Shown here piece by piece: positions 37,937 through 49,737 of a DNA stretch of 64,000 nt. The stretch comes from Channa striata (taxonomy: Eukaryota > Chordata > Actinopteri > Anabantiformes > Channidae). The translations under genes and the position numbers were made by a program. The stretch spans positions 1,973,501 to 2,037,500 of the forward strand of contig CM065175.1 of NCBI GenBank assembly GCA_033026295.1, given 5' to 3'. The notes under the pieces are model-generated. The model saw only the letters and a list, made by a program, of their open reading frames with translations. It did not search any database and was not told where the DNA came from. Numbering within the stretch: position 1 is the first letter of the stretch; every line of letters begins with the position of its first letter.

Positions 37937-40202
37937 AATAAATTTATTAACAGGTTGACATGAATCTCAATATTTAAAAGTGCAAAATTTACACTATGTC
38001 AACAATTTAAAAATACACCTTAGATTATCAATAACTACAACATGGAAAAGGCAACAAGTTCACACATGTAAAGCATCCTGTTAAAAGATCAGTGCCACTT
38101 GGTCTCACGATCGTGTCTTTAAAAAAATGAAAAACAATCCAAGTTGGCAGTGATACTTCTGATTAGTTGTGCAATTATTTGCTAAATCCCAATTTTTACT
38201 CATACATGCAAACGTATAAACACCTTGACACAAACAGGCTATTAACATCATTTCCAAACCACAATTTAAACTGTACACAAACGATTAGTTTACAACACTT
38301 CTGATAAAGCACTGATGATGAAGGAATGAGAAAAATAGTCATTAATAAATCCACACATTTGTATCTGATAAATATGACTGGATATTAAAGCTTTTCTGAG
38401 CCGTCACTAAGCGAGCATGCGTCACGATGCAGAGGTTCCTTTTTTAATCAACAAATATACGTCAGGAAGTAATATTTCTGAACCGCATCTGCAGCACAAT
38501 GTGATGATGCAGGGAGGCTCTGATGGAAGGCTTTTCTTCACGCTGAGCTGCTGATGTCTTCAAACAGGACTTCGCTTTGAGCTGGCTATAACAGTCACTA
38601 ACATCTTTCATCATTTTAATACATTTAAAACTTAAATCTCAGCATTTCTGTTTCTGCACAAGTCTCAGTTTTTTACTTAATATACAGGAGTAGTTTATTC
38701 TCTGCCATACTAGACAATACTTTTGTATATGTGCTTGTTGTCAACAGTGAATAGGTTGCTAATTCTGTATATCATTTGTGCAAAATGCACATCTTTGCAG
38801 CTCTTAGCAGCACAAAATAACTCGCCCCTTTGGTGCTGGAGTATCGGAACATCAGGAACAACGCACTTGTTATTGGTGTGCACTGAACAAACTTGGGTTT
38901 AGGCTTGGTACCAGATAAAAGTGCACAATGTCAGCCTGCATTTGATAGTGTTACCACCTCGATATGTTAAGACAGAATATATCAGCTTACCTACATTTTA
39001 GGAAACAAATTCAATCTTCAATATTAATAAAGTATTATATATGCTCACACACTATGAAGAGTTCCATCATTAATTAGGATCAATAAACCTCTTTGGCATT
39101 TCCATCACTTTAGAGGTTTATCTTGGTTCTAGTCTGTTCCCGACCTTTCGAGCATCAGCTCTGTGTTTCTCGTCAAAGTCCAACCTGGCTCTCCAGTTCT
39201 TACTGCTGATTAGGGGGTTACATCTTGGAATACGGTGTCTGTATTTCTGCTCATGACGTTTTCTTCACATCTTGTAGAATTTGGCTGTGTCCAAAGTTTA
39301 TAAGATTTGTCTGATTGATTTTTGCCTTTTTTCTCAGATTCAGAGCCAGCTCTGTTTTCATGTTAATTCAACCTTTGACAAATTGCATTGACAAATGCAA
39401 GTTAAAACACAGAGTCAGTTTAAACCATCAAATTGTTTAAACCATCAATCTACTAGGAAACACCTGTCAGTCACCTGACCAATAATATAACTTAAAATTT
39501 TGGTAATCTGACACAAAAAGTGTGCAGTTTACTTCATTTGGCCATAAATACCATCAAATGAAAAGTTTTTATCTCGAACAGAGATGATGTTGTCCTTGGA
39601 CACCTGATTAAAACAATTTGCTTCGTCATTCCAATACTTTTGAAAGGGAATATTACCGGGGGGAATTTCGCAGATGCTCTCAGGACATGTTAGTTGCTTA
39701 TGAGTGTAAACAGTAACAAAACAGAAAGCTAAAATAATAAAGAGGTATTACAATAAGGAGAAAGGTACGGGAGATGCTCTGACACTGGCCGAGTGTTGGG
39801 TTTCCCACTAGGTTAAAGTTACGCCTGGACATTTCAGAGAGAATCCTTCAGGTAGCAGCTTTCAAGCTGTCCGCCTTCTATATACAAGTAGTTATCATAT
39901 TAGTTATGTACATGTGTGTGATTTGGTTTATTTTCTGAAGGACAATTATATTAGAACTATCACAATTTTTGTGCAACCATCGGAACACCTTGTAACTAAA
40001 TACAGCTTAATACAACAACATAATACAACTTCATACATGACAAGAGATGGTTCAGCTCTGGTCTAACCCTGCATTCAGATCACAGCAGTCCCTGTGTTCC
40101 ATTGTCTCAGCCACGTCAAACTCAAAGTGCTGTTACAGTTTACCATTTCAAGCAATGATCTGCATAGTCACACACACTCTGGACAGGCTGCGTCCGCTGA
40201 CG
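37937..40202 (-). other. tmem68: tmem68 3' UTR (candidate)
   Basis: AT-rich non-coding sequence downstream of the tmem68 stop on the minus strand. A minus-strand AATAAA at 37945-37950 could terminate a UTR of about 2.3 kb. Other AATAAA-like sites lie between, so the end is uncertain. Confidence 0.35.
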
Positions 40203-43200
40203 TTAGTGGCCTTTGTGTTTAGTGCGGAATCTTTCCAACAAGGCTCTCAGGATGCTCCCTGGGATCTGCTGGTGCTGGTCTATCAGAGACTGGACTGCCT
40301 GCTGCACCTACACGGCATAAAAACCTCAGTGAGGCCCTATGTTTTGTGGGACAGGTTTTACGCTCCGTTTTGATTTCAGGCAGATACAGTGCAGGCACAT
40401 GAGGTTATTATTTTAATACATTTTCAGACATTTCATGTGTCGACTGATGGGAAAACTGTAAATTCTATCCCTGGTTCAAATTAAATTTATAATGCAGTAT
40501 AATGTGCAAAGTGAAGAATGATAAAACATTAAATGTTATTTTCTGCATTTTGTTTTGTGGGTTCGTGGATTCAGCCAAATACAGTGTTACTTACAAAATG
40601 ATGAACAGATTTACAACTCCACAAAAGAACAAGTTGAACCCCTTGAGAAGAAAAAGACAAGAGAAGAGCAAGGAAGAGACAAAAGGAAGGTGAAGAAAGC
40701 GCAGACTCACTTTTTCTGCCAACTCTGCAGCATTTATGTTGGGGTCATAAGGGATGGGGTCGCCAAGGAAGGTCCGAAACTTCACCGGAAATCCACCATA
40801 AACAGGAGCTATAGGGAGACGAAATCTCTCATACACCCAGCGGTAAAATCCTGCACAGAACAACACGGAGAGACTCTCATCACATCAGCCTGACCCAAGT
40901 CAACAAACCCCAACTTAAAAAAAAAAAAATACTGGTTGTTCCTGTGTCTTGTTTGACTTTTGTTCACACTTACTGAGTGTTCCCAGAGACCTGAAGCCTT
41001 CCCGCACATTCTGAGTAAACATCGGAATCACTGGCTGAAAGGAGGAGAAAGGATGACATTAGAGGGGAGGCCAGTTTTGCAGGGGCAAATCACTGTGTTG
41101 TGACACGTGTGTAGCTTCTTGTAGGAGTGCTGTGGCCACAGGAAGTCAGAACTGTGACTAGGGGGAAGCAGAATTAATGTTTTTCTTAATTTTAGCAAGT
41201 GCCCCGAGCTCTGACGCATCAAAGCTTCTGCTGAACAGTTGAACTTTTGACTCATCAAAGAAGATTATCCTAAAAACAACCATCTACATCTACTGCAGGT
41301 GTGTTGGGGCAGAGTTCAGATAAGCCCTAATGTATTTCTGGGTTAGAAGTGGTTTTAGACTCTCTGACCCTATCAGTGGTGAAAAATGTCTGACGGTTTT
41401 TGGACGTTTTCCTGGGATCCTGTCTTTCTTCCTGGATAATTAATTGTTGTGGTCTTTTGAAAGGGGCATTTTTGAAGGCTGCTCACTCCTGGCAACACTG
41501 ACAAGTTTTCCAAATTTGAAGATAATGACTTTCACAGAGTCTTAGGCTTTGTATCCCTTTCCAGACTGATATTGTAGTTATACTATTTGATTAACTTTTT
41601 CTTTTCTCTTCTGGAAAATCCCTTTGATCATTCCACACTGTCTCTGTTGTTGAGAGCGATTTCACACTGCTGCAAAAGTTGTCTTTAGGTGATGTGTAGA
41701 ATGAAGAGAGGTTACAGAAATGTATCTTGGATGTGTTAGATCCAGCTGAACCCAGTCTTCAATGATGTTTAATATTGTGGATTTAATAATTCATTGGCTT
41801 CCCATTAAATGTAGAACAGAATTTAAAACCCTTCTTCTTACCTATAACGCTCCATCCTACCTAAAGGATCTCCTAATAGGCCACTTTGGTCTCAGAATGC
41901 AGGCCTACTTGTGGTTCCCAGAATGGGAGGCAGAGCCTTTAGCTATCAAGCTCCTCTCATGTGGAACCAGCTCCCAGTCCAGATTCGGGAAGCAGACACC
42001 CTCTCTACTTTTAAGACTAAGCTTTGATAAAGCTTATAGTTAGTTCTAGTCCTGCTGTTATAGGCTTAGACTGCTGGGGGACCAACCCCTGATGCACTGA
42101 GACACTTTCCTCCTCTAAGCCCACATTTATATGTCACCACTGTATGACATTAACTCTTGTGTATCTTTGTCCCCTAGTTGTGGTTCTCCCTCTCTCTCTC
42201 CCTCTCTTTCCCTGTCCTCAGGTGTCCCCGGCTTTGGAGCTGTGTCTCTTTCAGTGCGCAGCTACTGGTCCTACCAACCTGCCTAATGTTTTCCACTCAT
42301 CCCAACTGGTCAAGGCAGATGGCCGCCCACCCTGTTCGTTCTCCAACAGAAATCTACCTCGGGAAACCAGGCTTTCCTAATCCCCTACCCTGACTTTGGA
42401 ATCCTCGTTTCCTTTATACGTGACACTTATGAAATAAGCCTTCCCCTGAAAGCCGACTGTGACGGGTGGCTTAAGTCCATGTAAACGCGCTCAGTGACAA
42501 TAGATTTCAAGAATCCCAACCTACCACTTGAGAGTCAATGGCGACCTGGGCGAAGCCTCTGCGTTTGCCCCACAGAAGAGGATAGGTCTCATCACTGAAC
42601 AGAGCCTCCCGCACACCTCCTGGAGAAATCCCCAACAGGTGACCATTTCTCAGAGCCCTCACACACTCCTCCTGCGGACCATGGATCACACTAAACACCT
42701 CCAAAAGTAACTTGAAACCTGGAGCAATAGGATGGGATGAGGTAGGATACGCAGAACAGAACAGCGGGAGAATACATAAACAAAACTGGTGGCTTAATCA
42801 GTATCCTGGCCAATCACAGCTTTCCTGGCTTGTAAGGGTGATGTGTATTGTGTCTGAGCCTGACTTCAACACTGCACACACATCCACACTGAATAGAATC
42901 AACAACAAATGTTCCTACATAGAATCAGTGACACACAGTGTGTAATTACACAGTTTATATTATTGTTGTGCAATAACCAGAAGATGTGCAATATTCATCT
43001 TTCTTTTTTCCACTGTTAATATATACATATGCAGATCACGAGATTCCTTATTTCTTAATTGTTTTATACCTTGTTTCCACAGTTAATACTTTTTTATCTT
43101 GTTTTTTTTATTCCTATTGCTGCTGTAACACAAGAATGTCCCCACTGTGGGATCAATAAAGTCGTGTCTTATCTTATCAGGCTGTTGTAGACGAAATTTC

Positions 43201-46200
43201 CCAAAAATAAGAATCAGATTAATACTGCCTATCCAAGTTCAAACTATTAAAGATTTGGATCAGGATCCGATCAATGACACTGACTAGGTCAGTCGTACTT
43301 CAGAAAATGCTTAACTGTGAATAAAGACTGAGCGTGTACAGTGTTACTTGTAATTAAATATATACACAGATTGCACACCCACCTCATGCTGAGCCGAGAA
43401 AATGTCCAGGTTCCAATTTTAGACCAAATATTAATCAACTTACAAGAGATAAGCTGAAGTTGTGTTTTTTAAGGACTTCTTGACTGGTAGCACTGTATAT
43501 CGATTTCACTTGTAAAACTGTGTAAGTACCTGGGATCTTGAAAAGAAAGTGGTCGGCGACAGAGTGGCAAGTCCGACCCTTCTGGATGATGACGTTAGCC
43601 AGGAAGTAGTAGTAGTCGATGGGAATGGCTCCATGATAGTAGACTATCAGTGCTGGTCCTTCGTCAGGGATCTTCTCCATCCCATGGATTTCATAGCCTG
43701 GTACACAGGGAAAGACATATGTTGCTAACACATCAAACTTGCTAAAGTTCTGTGGTGCTGGCAGCCTAAAGAAATGCTACTTTTGATGCATATTTACGTG
43801 ACCACACATGCACAACAGTTAGAGGAAAATGCCTCAACGAAAGAAAATATAACCAATACACAGACAGGGGCTATTCCAGAAAGCAGGTTTAACAACCTCC
43901 AAACTTAAGCCTGAACTCACTGAGATGATAGATCCTGTGATGGAAAAATAGGTTCCCAGTTCCAGAAAAGCCGATAAGGGTCTCAGTCAACTCAATGAAG
44001 GTAAATGTGTTCAGTGACTATAAAAAGCCCTCGTGTCAAACTCTGATATGACTTACCATGGCAATAAGTAATAAGGAGCAGACCACACATTTTAACATTT
44101 TAAAATGTTTGATTTCAGAATCTAAGAATGTAGCATTTTTAGATTTTTTTTTAGGGATTATAAAACCTTGGAAACATTGTTTCATTAAATGGCTTTACTG
44201 CTGCTGAAAACACAAGATAAACATAACACGTGAGCTTATTTATAGATTTCTCATTTGAAGCTTATAGTCTGATTTTGATGATCTGAAGTAACAAAAAATT
44301 GAGTGTAAAATGTTATAGGGTATATCTGAAGGTTATTTATGTGCCACTCATATTTAACAAAATACCAGGAAGAGTTTGAACAGTGCAGTAGCTCACTAAC
44401 AGTGGCCGGTAGTAGTAGTAATGAATGCATAAATTGCTAATAAAATATTGCATAAAATGCCTTATATAATTTACATACATATACATTATAAAACAACAAG
44501 CCATTCACACACAATCAAGCAGAATCAGAGGTGAAATAGAACAGTAGTAGATTCATGATGCAGTGTAAGATAAGAAAGTGAAGGACAATGCAGAAGTTTT
44601 GTGGTCAATCCAGTTCAGACGCACTACAGTCATTATTACTCATTCCCATAATGTGACGTGATGTGATAAAATAATGATAAGAATCCTACAACAATGTGAT
44701 CAATGACTACACTGTGATAAACTCTTATTTAATGTCTCTAGCTTTGGATATTTATAATTTACTGTGATTACAGTAGACTAAATGTTTAAATGCAGTGAAA
44801 TGACAGCTGCTCTAATATGAAGTCAATGTTAGCTCAGAATAAGATCTGTAAAATTATACTATTACTTTCTGAATGAGACAAAAGGAAACTGGGTTTGTTG
44901 ATGAACCCCTGCCAGAGAGCGGGTTTGTTTCACAGTGTATGTTACCATGACAACTGACTTCAAGTTACATTGATCTTTCAGGAACAGAAAACCCAGAGTT
45001 TCCCTCAACTCAGGATTTTCACTGAACCCGTTTCCTGAAACACAGCACGTGTATGAAATACAGTAAATATCCATGTATTATTTATATAACACAGGGTACA
45101 TGGTTTTGATGGATCTTTCACCCAACTGCAACAATGTTATCACATTAACTTCCCAACAAGCTCACACAGTTCCGACAGAAGGAAGTGCATCGTCTTTGTT
45201 TCCTTGACAGCAGATATTAATGGAGGACCCGCACAAATCTCCAACGATTGAAGTGTGCAGTGTCTTACCGTGCCATATGGCTCCATGTCCATCCCAAAGA
45301 GTAGCCAGTGTCTTCCTGGCTCCGTCCCACAGGTTGTTGCAGTACGCTTCTCTCAGCTGATTCTTCCTCTGTTGAAAGAAACCACAAGGAAAAGGGAAGT
45401 CGCAGGTTTATTGGCAGCAGTCAACTTTAGGTTTCATGTCAGCAGCTGATCTGTCATGACAAATAACAAATCGGTTCACGTTTGCAGGTAATACTATGTT
45501 TACTGCATATTCTTTAGCAAAAAGTGAAACTCCAGCGGTTTGAGATGACCATGATTAGTCTACAGTTCCAAACAAAACGTATACCTCCCCATTAATGTTA
45601 GGCTAGGACTGATAAAGTAAATTACTGCATTCAGACCCATTCATCACCTGCACTATAAATTTGTCATACCATGATAATGCAACAACTTTGAAAAATGAGA
45701 ATGATTCTTCATCTTATATATCTTATATATTTTTATGTCGTTATTTTCAGCTGCAGAATGACTGCTCAACATACAAGTTGAAAAGATAATTCCTAAAATG
45801 AGATGCACAGGGCTCAACACAGGCACCAAATTAAATGCTGCACATACACCCACCCAGATCATTTGTTCAGTGGTCCTGAAAGTTCTGACCTTCTCTCTGG
45901 TATGACAACACCATGGGAAACTCCAAGGAGCTCAGTGCAGTTCTGAGAAAGACCCCGAAAGTGAGGAATGTCTCTTCAAAGCCATTTCCGAACTAGTGCA
46001 GATTCCAATATAATCAGTTCAAACTATTTAAAATAAATTATCTAGTTATTTAGAGGTGGAGCCACTCTACAAGTTCTGGAATACGATCCATGCCGTCTCA
46101 CTGACCTGGTGGGACGCAGATTCAGATGTTTAGGAACAAACCAGGAACCATCATGGCACAGGTCAAGTGAGTTTTACATTTCCACAGACTGAAAGGCTGC

Positions 46201-48813
46201 TGTCCAAGAACGAAGCTCCTGCTCCAAAATCAATATATATCTATAATCTATAATCTATATCTTGAGTAGCGTTTTTTGCTGACCAAGCGAACCAAGAAAA
46301 GGCTTCTGAAGGAAAGTTTTATGGGAAGATGAGACAAAGATTGTGCTCTGTGCCAAAAATCAATTCTGCCAGAAACGTGATGATGGCTGTAACTAAATGT
46401 TGGGTTTGATTCTGTCATTTTACGCCTGTATTTCATAAAACCCGAAAAGGATTACACCCTGTGCACCAAATTATTGGGCTGTTCCTTTATTAAAGACGTA
46501 TGTTGTGCAATAATTCTGCTTTAGCTACAAATTCAAATACCTCATTTGAAGACCAGTATTGCCATGACACTCATTTGAATAACGACTGTAAACCTTCAAT
46601 CACAACAGTAAGTCTTATATGAATGTCGCAACAGGCCTTTATGACTTTTGTTTTTTTTTAAGAAACTGTGCCTATACAGTACGCTGTCTGACAGCCACTG
46701 CACCTTCTGTTATTGTCAGAATGCATCTCGCTTTATTTCTTAATTACTGCTGTAGCTGCGTTATCCAACCAGGTGCACACGCACTGATATTTAACCTGTT
46801 TTTAACTTTAGATAATATATTCTTTCCCTCAACTTTAAAATAATACAAATGTTCCCTTAACTTCTTGTTTGTCAGCACCTGTAAAGACACATGAAGGAAA
46901 CATAAAATATTTTAAATCTATTTTCGTTTATTTTATGGGTGATTTTAACTGATTAATAAATGCTGTAGAGTGCTGTTAGCAATTATTTACTTATTTTCCA
47001 ATCATTATGAAATTCTTGGCTTTTTATCTTTTTAAAGCTATGTTCGGCTGATTTGTCCTGCCTTTGGGAACAGTATGTTTTCCCCAAGTCAAATCTTCCT
47101 CTGTGACTATAATGTATATCATATCTTAAGATGATACAGTTTACAACGATTTAACATTTTATTGATACCGCATAGAGGTGTAGTCAGTTTTATTGTATAC
47201 CGTAAGTCACTGTAACAGATTTCTTAGGACATCTATTTAGATTTCTATTTAGACATTACACAACCATACAGGACATATGTATTGTGAAATATAAACGTTC
47301 TTGATGCCATCATAAGCAGAAAGAATTATTTTATATTAACCCACAATCTGTCAGATTATTATTATGTTTGCACATAATGGTTAATAGAGAAGGGATACAT
47401 GCATTAAGGACCTGTTTAACCTCTGTGTATTAAATTGTGATAAAATTAATCTTACATCACTCAGTTCAGTCTCGTGTCATGCTGCAGAAATGTGGCACGT
47501 GATGTCATCACATTCCCAAAGTCCTCCGACAACAGTTCATTCAGACTTGAAAGCAACACGTATATTTGCCACAACAATTACTGAGCTGCTGATCTGGATT
47601 TGCTTGCTCTTTTGTTCTACTTTGCCATGTTGTAACTTATCTGCTTAGACAGATTTACAGCAATAGACAGACAGGGGGAAAAAAAACAAAGTGAAGTAAT
47701 CCTGCAGTCGTCCAACAAGCTGGGTTAAGCCCACGATGTTTGTCTCCACTAGATGGCAGAGCTGGCAGGATGGTTTGTACCTGCTGCTGCACTGTGTCCC
47801 CAGCCTGTGGTTTTAGTTGCTTAGTTTCACATTCTCTAATCAACACTGGGTTTTTTTGAGGATGTATTTAGTAGCTGCGGCGGTTGTCACACCCCTGTGT
47901 TATTCTGCTAGATTAAATCTGAGTGGTTTACTAGTATCTACTCATAGCAAATACTATTAGTGCCAACAAATGACAACAGATGGCATTTTGAAATATTTGT
48001 TTAGTGCATGAAAATGTCAGTGCAGATGATAAAGACTGTTTGCATACCTTATAGACATGAAGGAACAGTATAGAAAGGTAAAGAAGGATGACGATGAGGA
48101 AGGGCACAATGAAGACAATGGCCAGGGGTGAAGACCCACAGCAGGTACTCCAAAACACTTAGGTAGTCCTCCTGACCAAGGCCTGCCCATTCCTCCCAAG
48201 CATGAAAGAAACACACCTGAAGACCAAGACAGACAGGTCAACACTGATTTAGCATCAGACTGAAACATTGACAGCTGTTGACATTAGGATTTGTACAGGC
48301 ATTAAGCAGGAAACACTACTGGTTAAGAGGTTGCAAATGTAGCTGAAGGTTCACGTTTGATGTCCTGAGCAGGGCAAAATCATTTCTCCCTACCCACAAT
48401 ATATATCAGACTAACAGGACAAATGAAACTAGCACACAAAATCACACTTTTGTGTGTTGCTGAAAACCGATTACCGATGTTACACGAGGAAAAGGCCAAT
48501 CGGTGTGAAGTGACCCTCAGACGTTACAGTGGAGTGCAGGGTTTGCAAACCCCTTAAAAATGCCCTAAAAACTGTCCAACCAACTTTAGAACCTGATAAC
48601 ACTAATAGTTCAGTTGGCTCGGTTCCTCTTGACCATGAATCGTTAACTTTATTTGTTCCAAAACACACGTGGACAAACACACTAGGTTTCAAGTAAATAA
48701 TCACTTCAGAAGCTCGAGCAGAGCGGTCAGCTGTAAGTGGACACGGTTCATACCAGCACGGAGACAGTGTCCTCGGCCCCCGTCAGACAGGACTGGTTCC
48801 CGCTGTCTGACAT
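40203..48813 (-). CDS. tmem68: Transmembrane protein 68, acyltransferase-like (8 coding exons)
   Basis: TMEM68 is an ER membrane protein of the glycerophospholipid acyltransferase group, reported to make triacylglycerol independently of DGAT1/2. Exons in order: 48754-48813 (start MSDSGNQSCLTGAEDTVSVL), 48048-48216, 45269-45368, 43530-43697, 42525-42718, 40974-41034, 40711-40850, 40203-40307 (stop TAA). Exon 2 encodes EYLLWVFTP and a long hydrophobic segment LAIVFIVPFLIVILLYLSIL; exon 3 has LWDGARKTLATLWDG; exon 4 has the catalytic-type motif HGAIPID and ADHFLFKIPG; exon 5 has ISPGGVREALFSDETY; exon 7 has APVYGGFPVKFRTFLGDPIP. All junctions are GT-AG in phase, giving 332 residues, close to the human 324. 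The frame is broken inside exon 2 between the conserved ...WVFT and LAIVF (48121-48131), as if two bases were missing from a C run. Confidence 0.94.
41770..42420 (+). mobile_element. LINE 3' fragment (same family as 20360-22200)
   Basis: Encodes HWLPIKCRTEFKTLLLTY and then a frame-shifted RT end (GTSSQSRFGKQTP is the shifted reading of the family's NQLPVQI region), followed by a 3' UTR with accaacccctgatgcactga. It closely parallels 61280-61735 but has small deletions. It is 5' truncated and lies in the tmem68 intron between exons 5 and 6, opposite in sense to the gene. Confidence 0.85.
43128..43172 (+). repeat. Retroposon 3' tail remnant
   Basis: Contains gtccccactgtgggatcaat followed by aaag and a cttatcttatc tail. 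The core also occurs at 9849-9872. Only the tail end is recognisable, in a tmem68 intron. Confidence 0.55.
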
Positions 48814-49737
48814 TCTGCTCTGCTGTTAGTCAACCAGCTGATGGCGGAGTCCCTCTGTGTGGAGAACATCTGCAGCTCTACAAGTCAAAGAGAAACGCGC
48901 TCCTGTCATACTGCGGATCTTTTAGGTAAAGTTGGGATTGTTTCGTCACACACGAAGAAGAAATGTGTCGGTGTTCCAGGCTTATGTATGAGACAAACGC
49001 GAACCATGAGAAAATGTGAGAGTGGACAGTGAGTCAGGAAGGAGAAACATCCAAACGTCACCTCACACAGCGACTCCGTGGACCGGGTCTTCAACAACTC
49101 GCCACCGCATTTTTATTCCTCCCCAGCAGCGCAGCACAATCTGTTAGCTAACGAACAAACATCCCGATTCTGACTCCGGAGCGCTTTGAGTGTGACACAA
49201 ATGGGTGTTCGGGTAATACGGTGTCTCTAGAAACCAGGGTAGGAATTAGGCAGTTCCACTCGCTGACGACGAAATGACGAACTTCCCGTTGGACACAAAT
49301 CCTTCAAAATAAAACACACGCCAAAAAAAAAAATTAACAATTTTACAAAATATGTAAAAAATATCTACAAAATTATAGAAACAATACATTGTTTAAAAAC
49401 TGCAAAAAACAAAACGGCCTGAGAAATCAGACCAGTGTAACCAGATTGACTTTATGTAAATGTCATTTACTGGACAGTCCAAGATCTTCTCTCCCCAAAG
49501 AAGTAGTGAATTTTTATTCACTTTGTAAATCCATAATTGGGAGACAATGCACCCGCCAAAAAAATACATAAAATAAAATAATCCCCGTTTGTCGAACGAA
49601 CGCTTTTATCGTGAAAGGACACAATAGGAAGTGTTGTTGTTGTTCCTGCCAGCGGAACTGTTCGTTGAGCGTGTCCACGCTGGTTCTGTGTGCCGGTTCT
49701 GTGTGCCGGTTCTGTGTGCCGCTTAGAGCTGGTCGTC
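48814..49737. promoter_or_regulatory. Shared tmem68/tgs1 head-to-head promoter region
   Basis: The start codons of tmem68 (minus, 48813) and tgs1 (plus, 49738) are 924 bp apart and point away from each other, so both 5' UTRs and promoters must lie here unless a distant non-coding exon exists. GC content is higher at both edges with an AT-rich centre (49310-49410). No TATA box was assigned. Confidence 0.7.
49682..49720 (+). repeat. 13-bp tandem repeat in the tgs1 5' UTR
   Basis: Three perfect copies of ggttctgtgtgcc directly upstream of the tgs1 start codon (18 bp before the first ATG). Confidence 0.95.
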
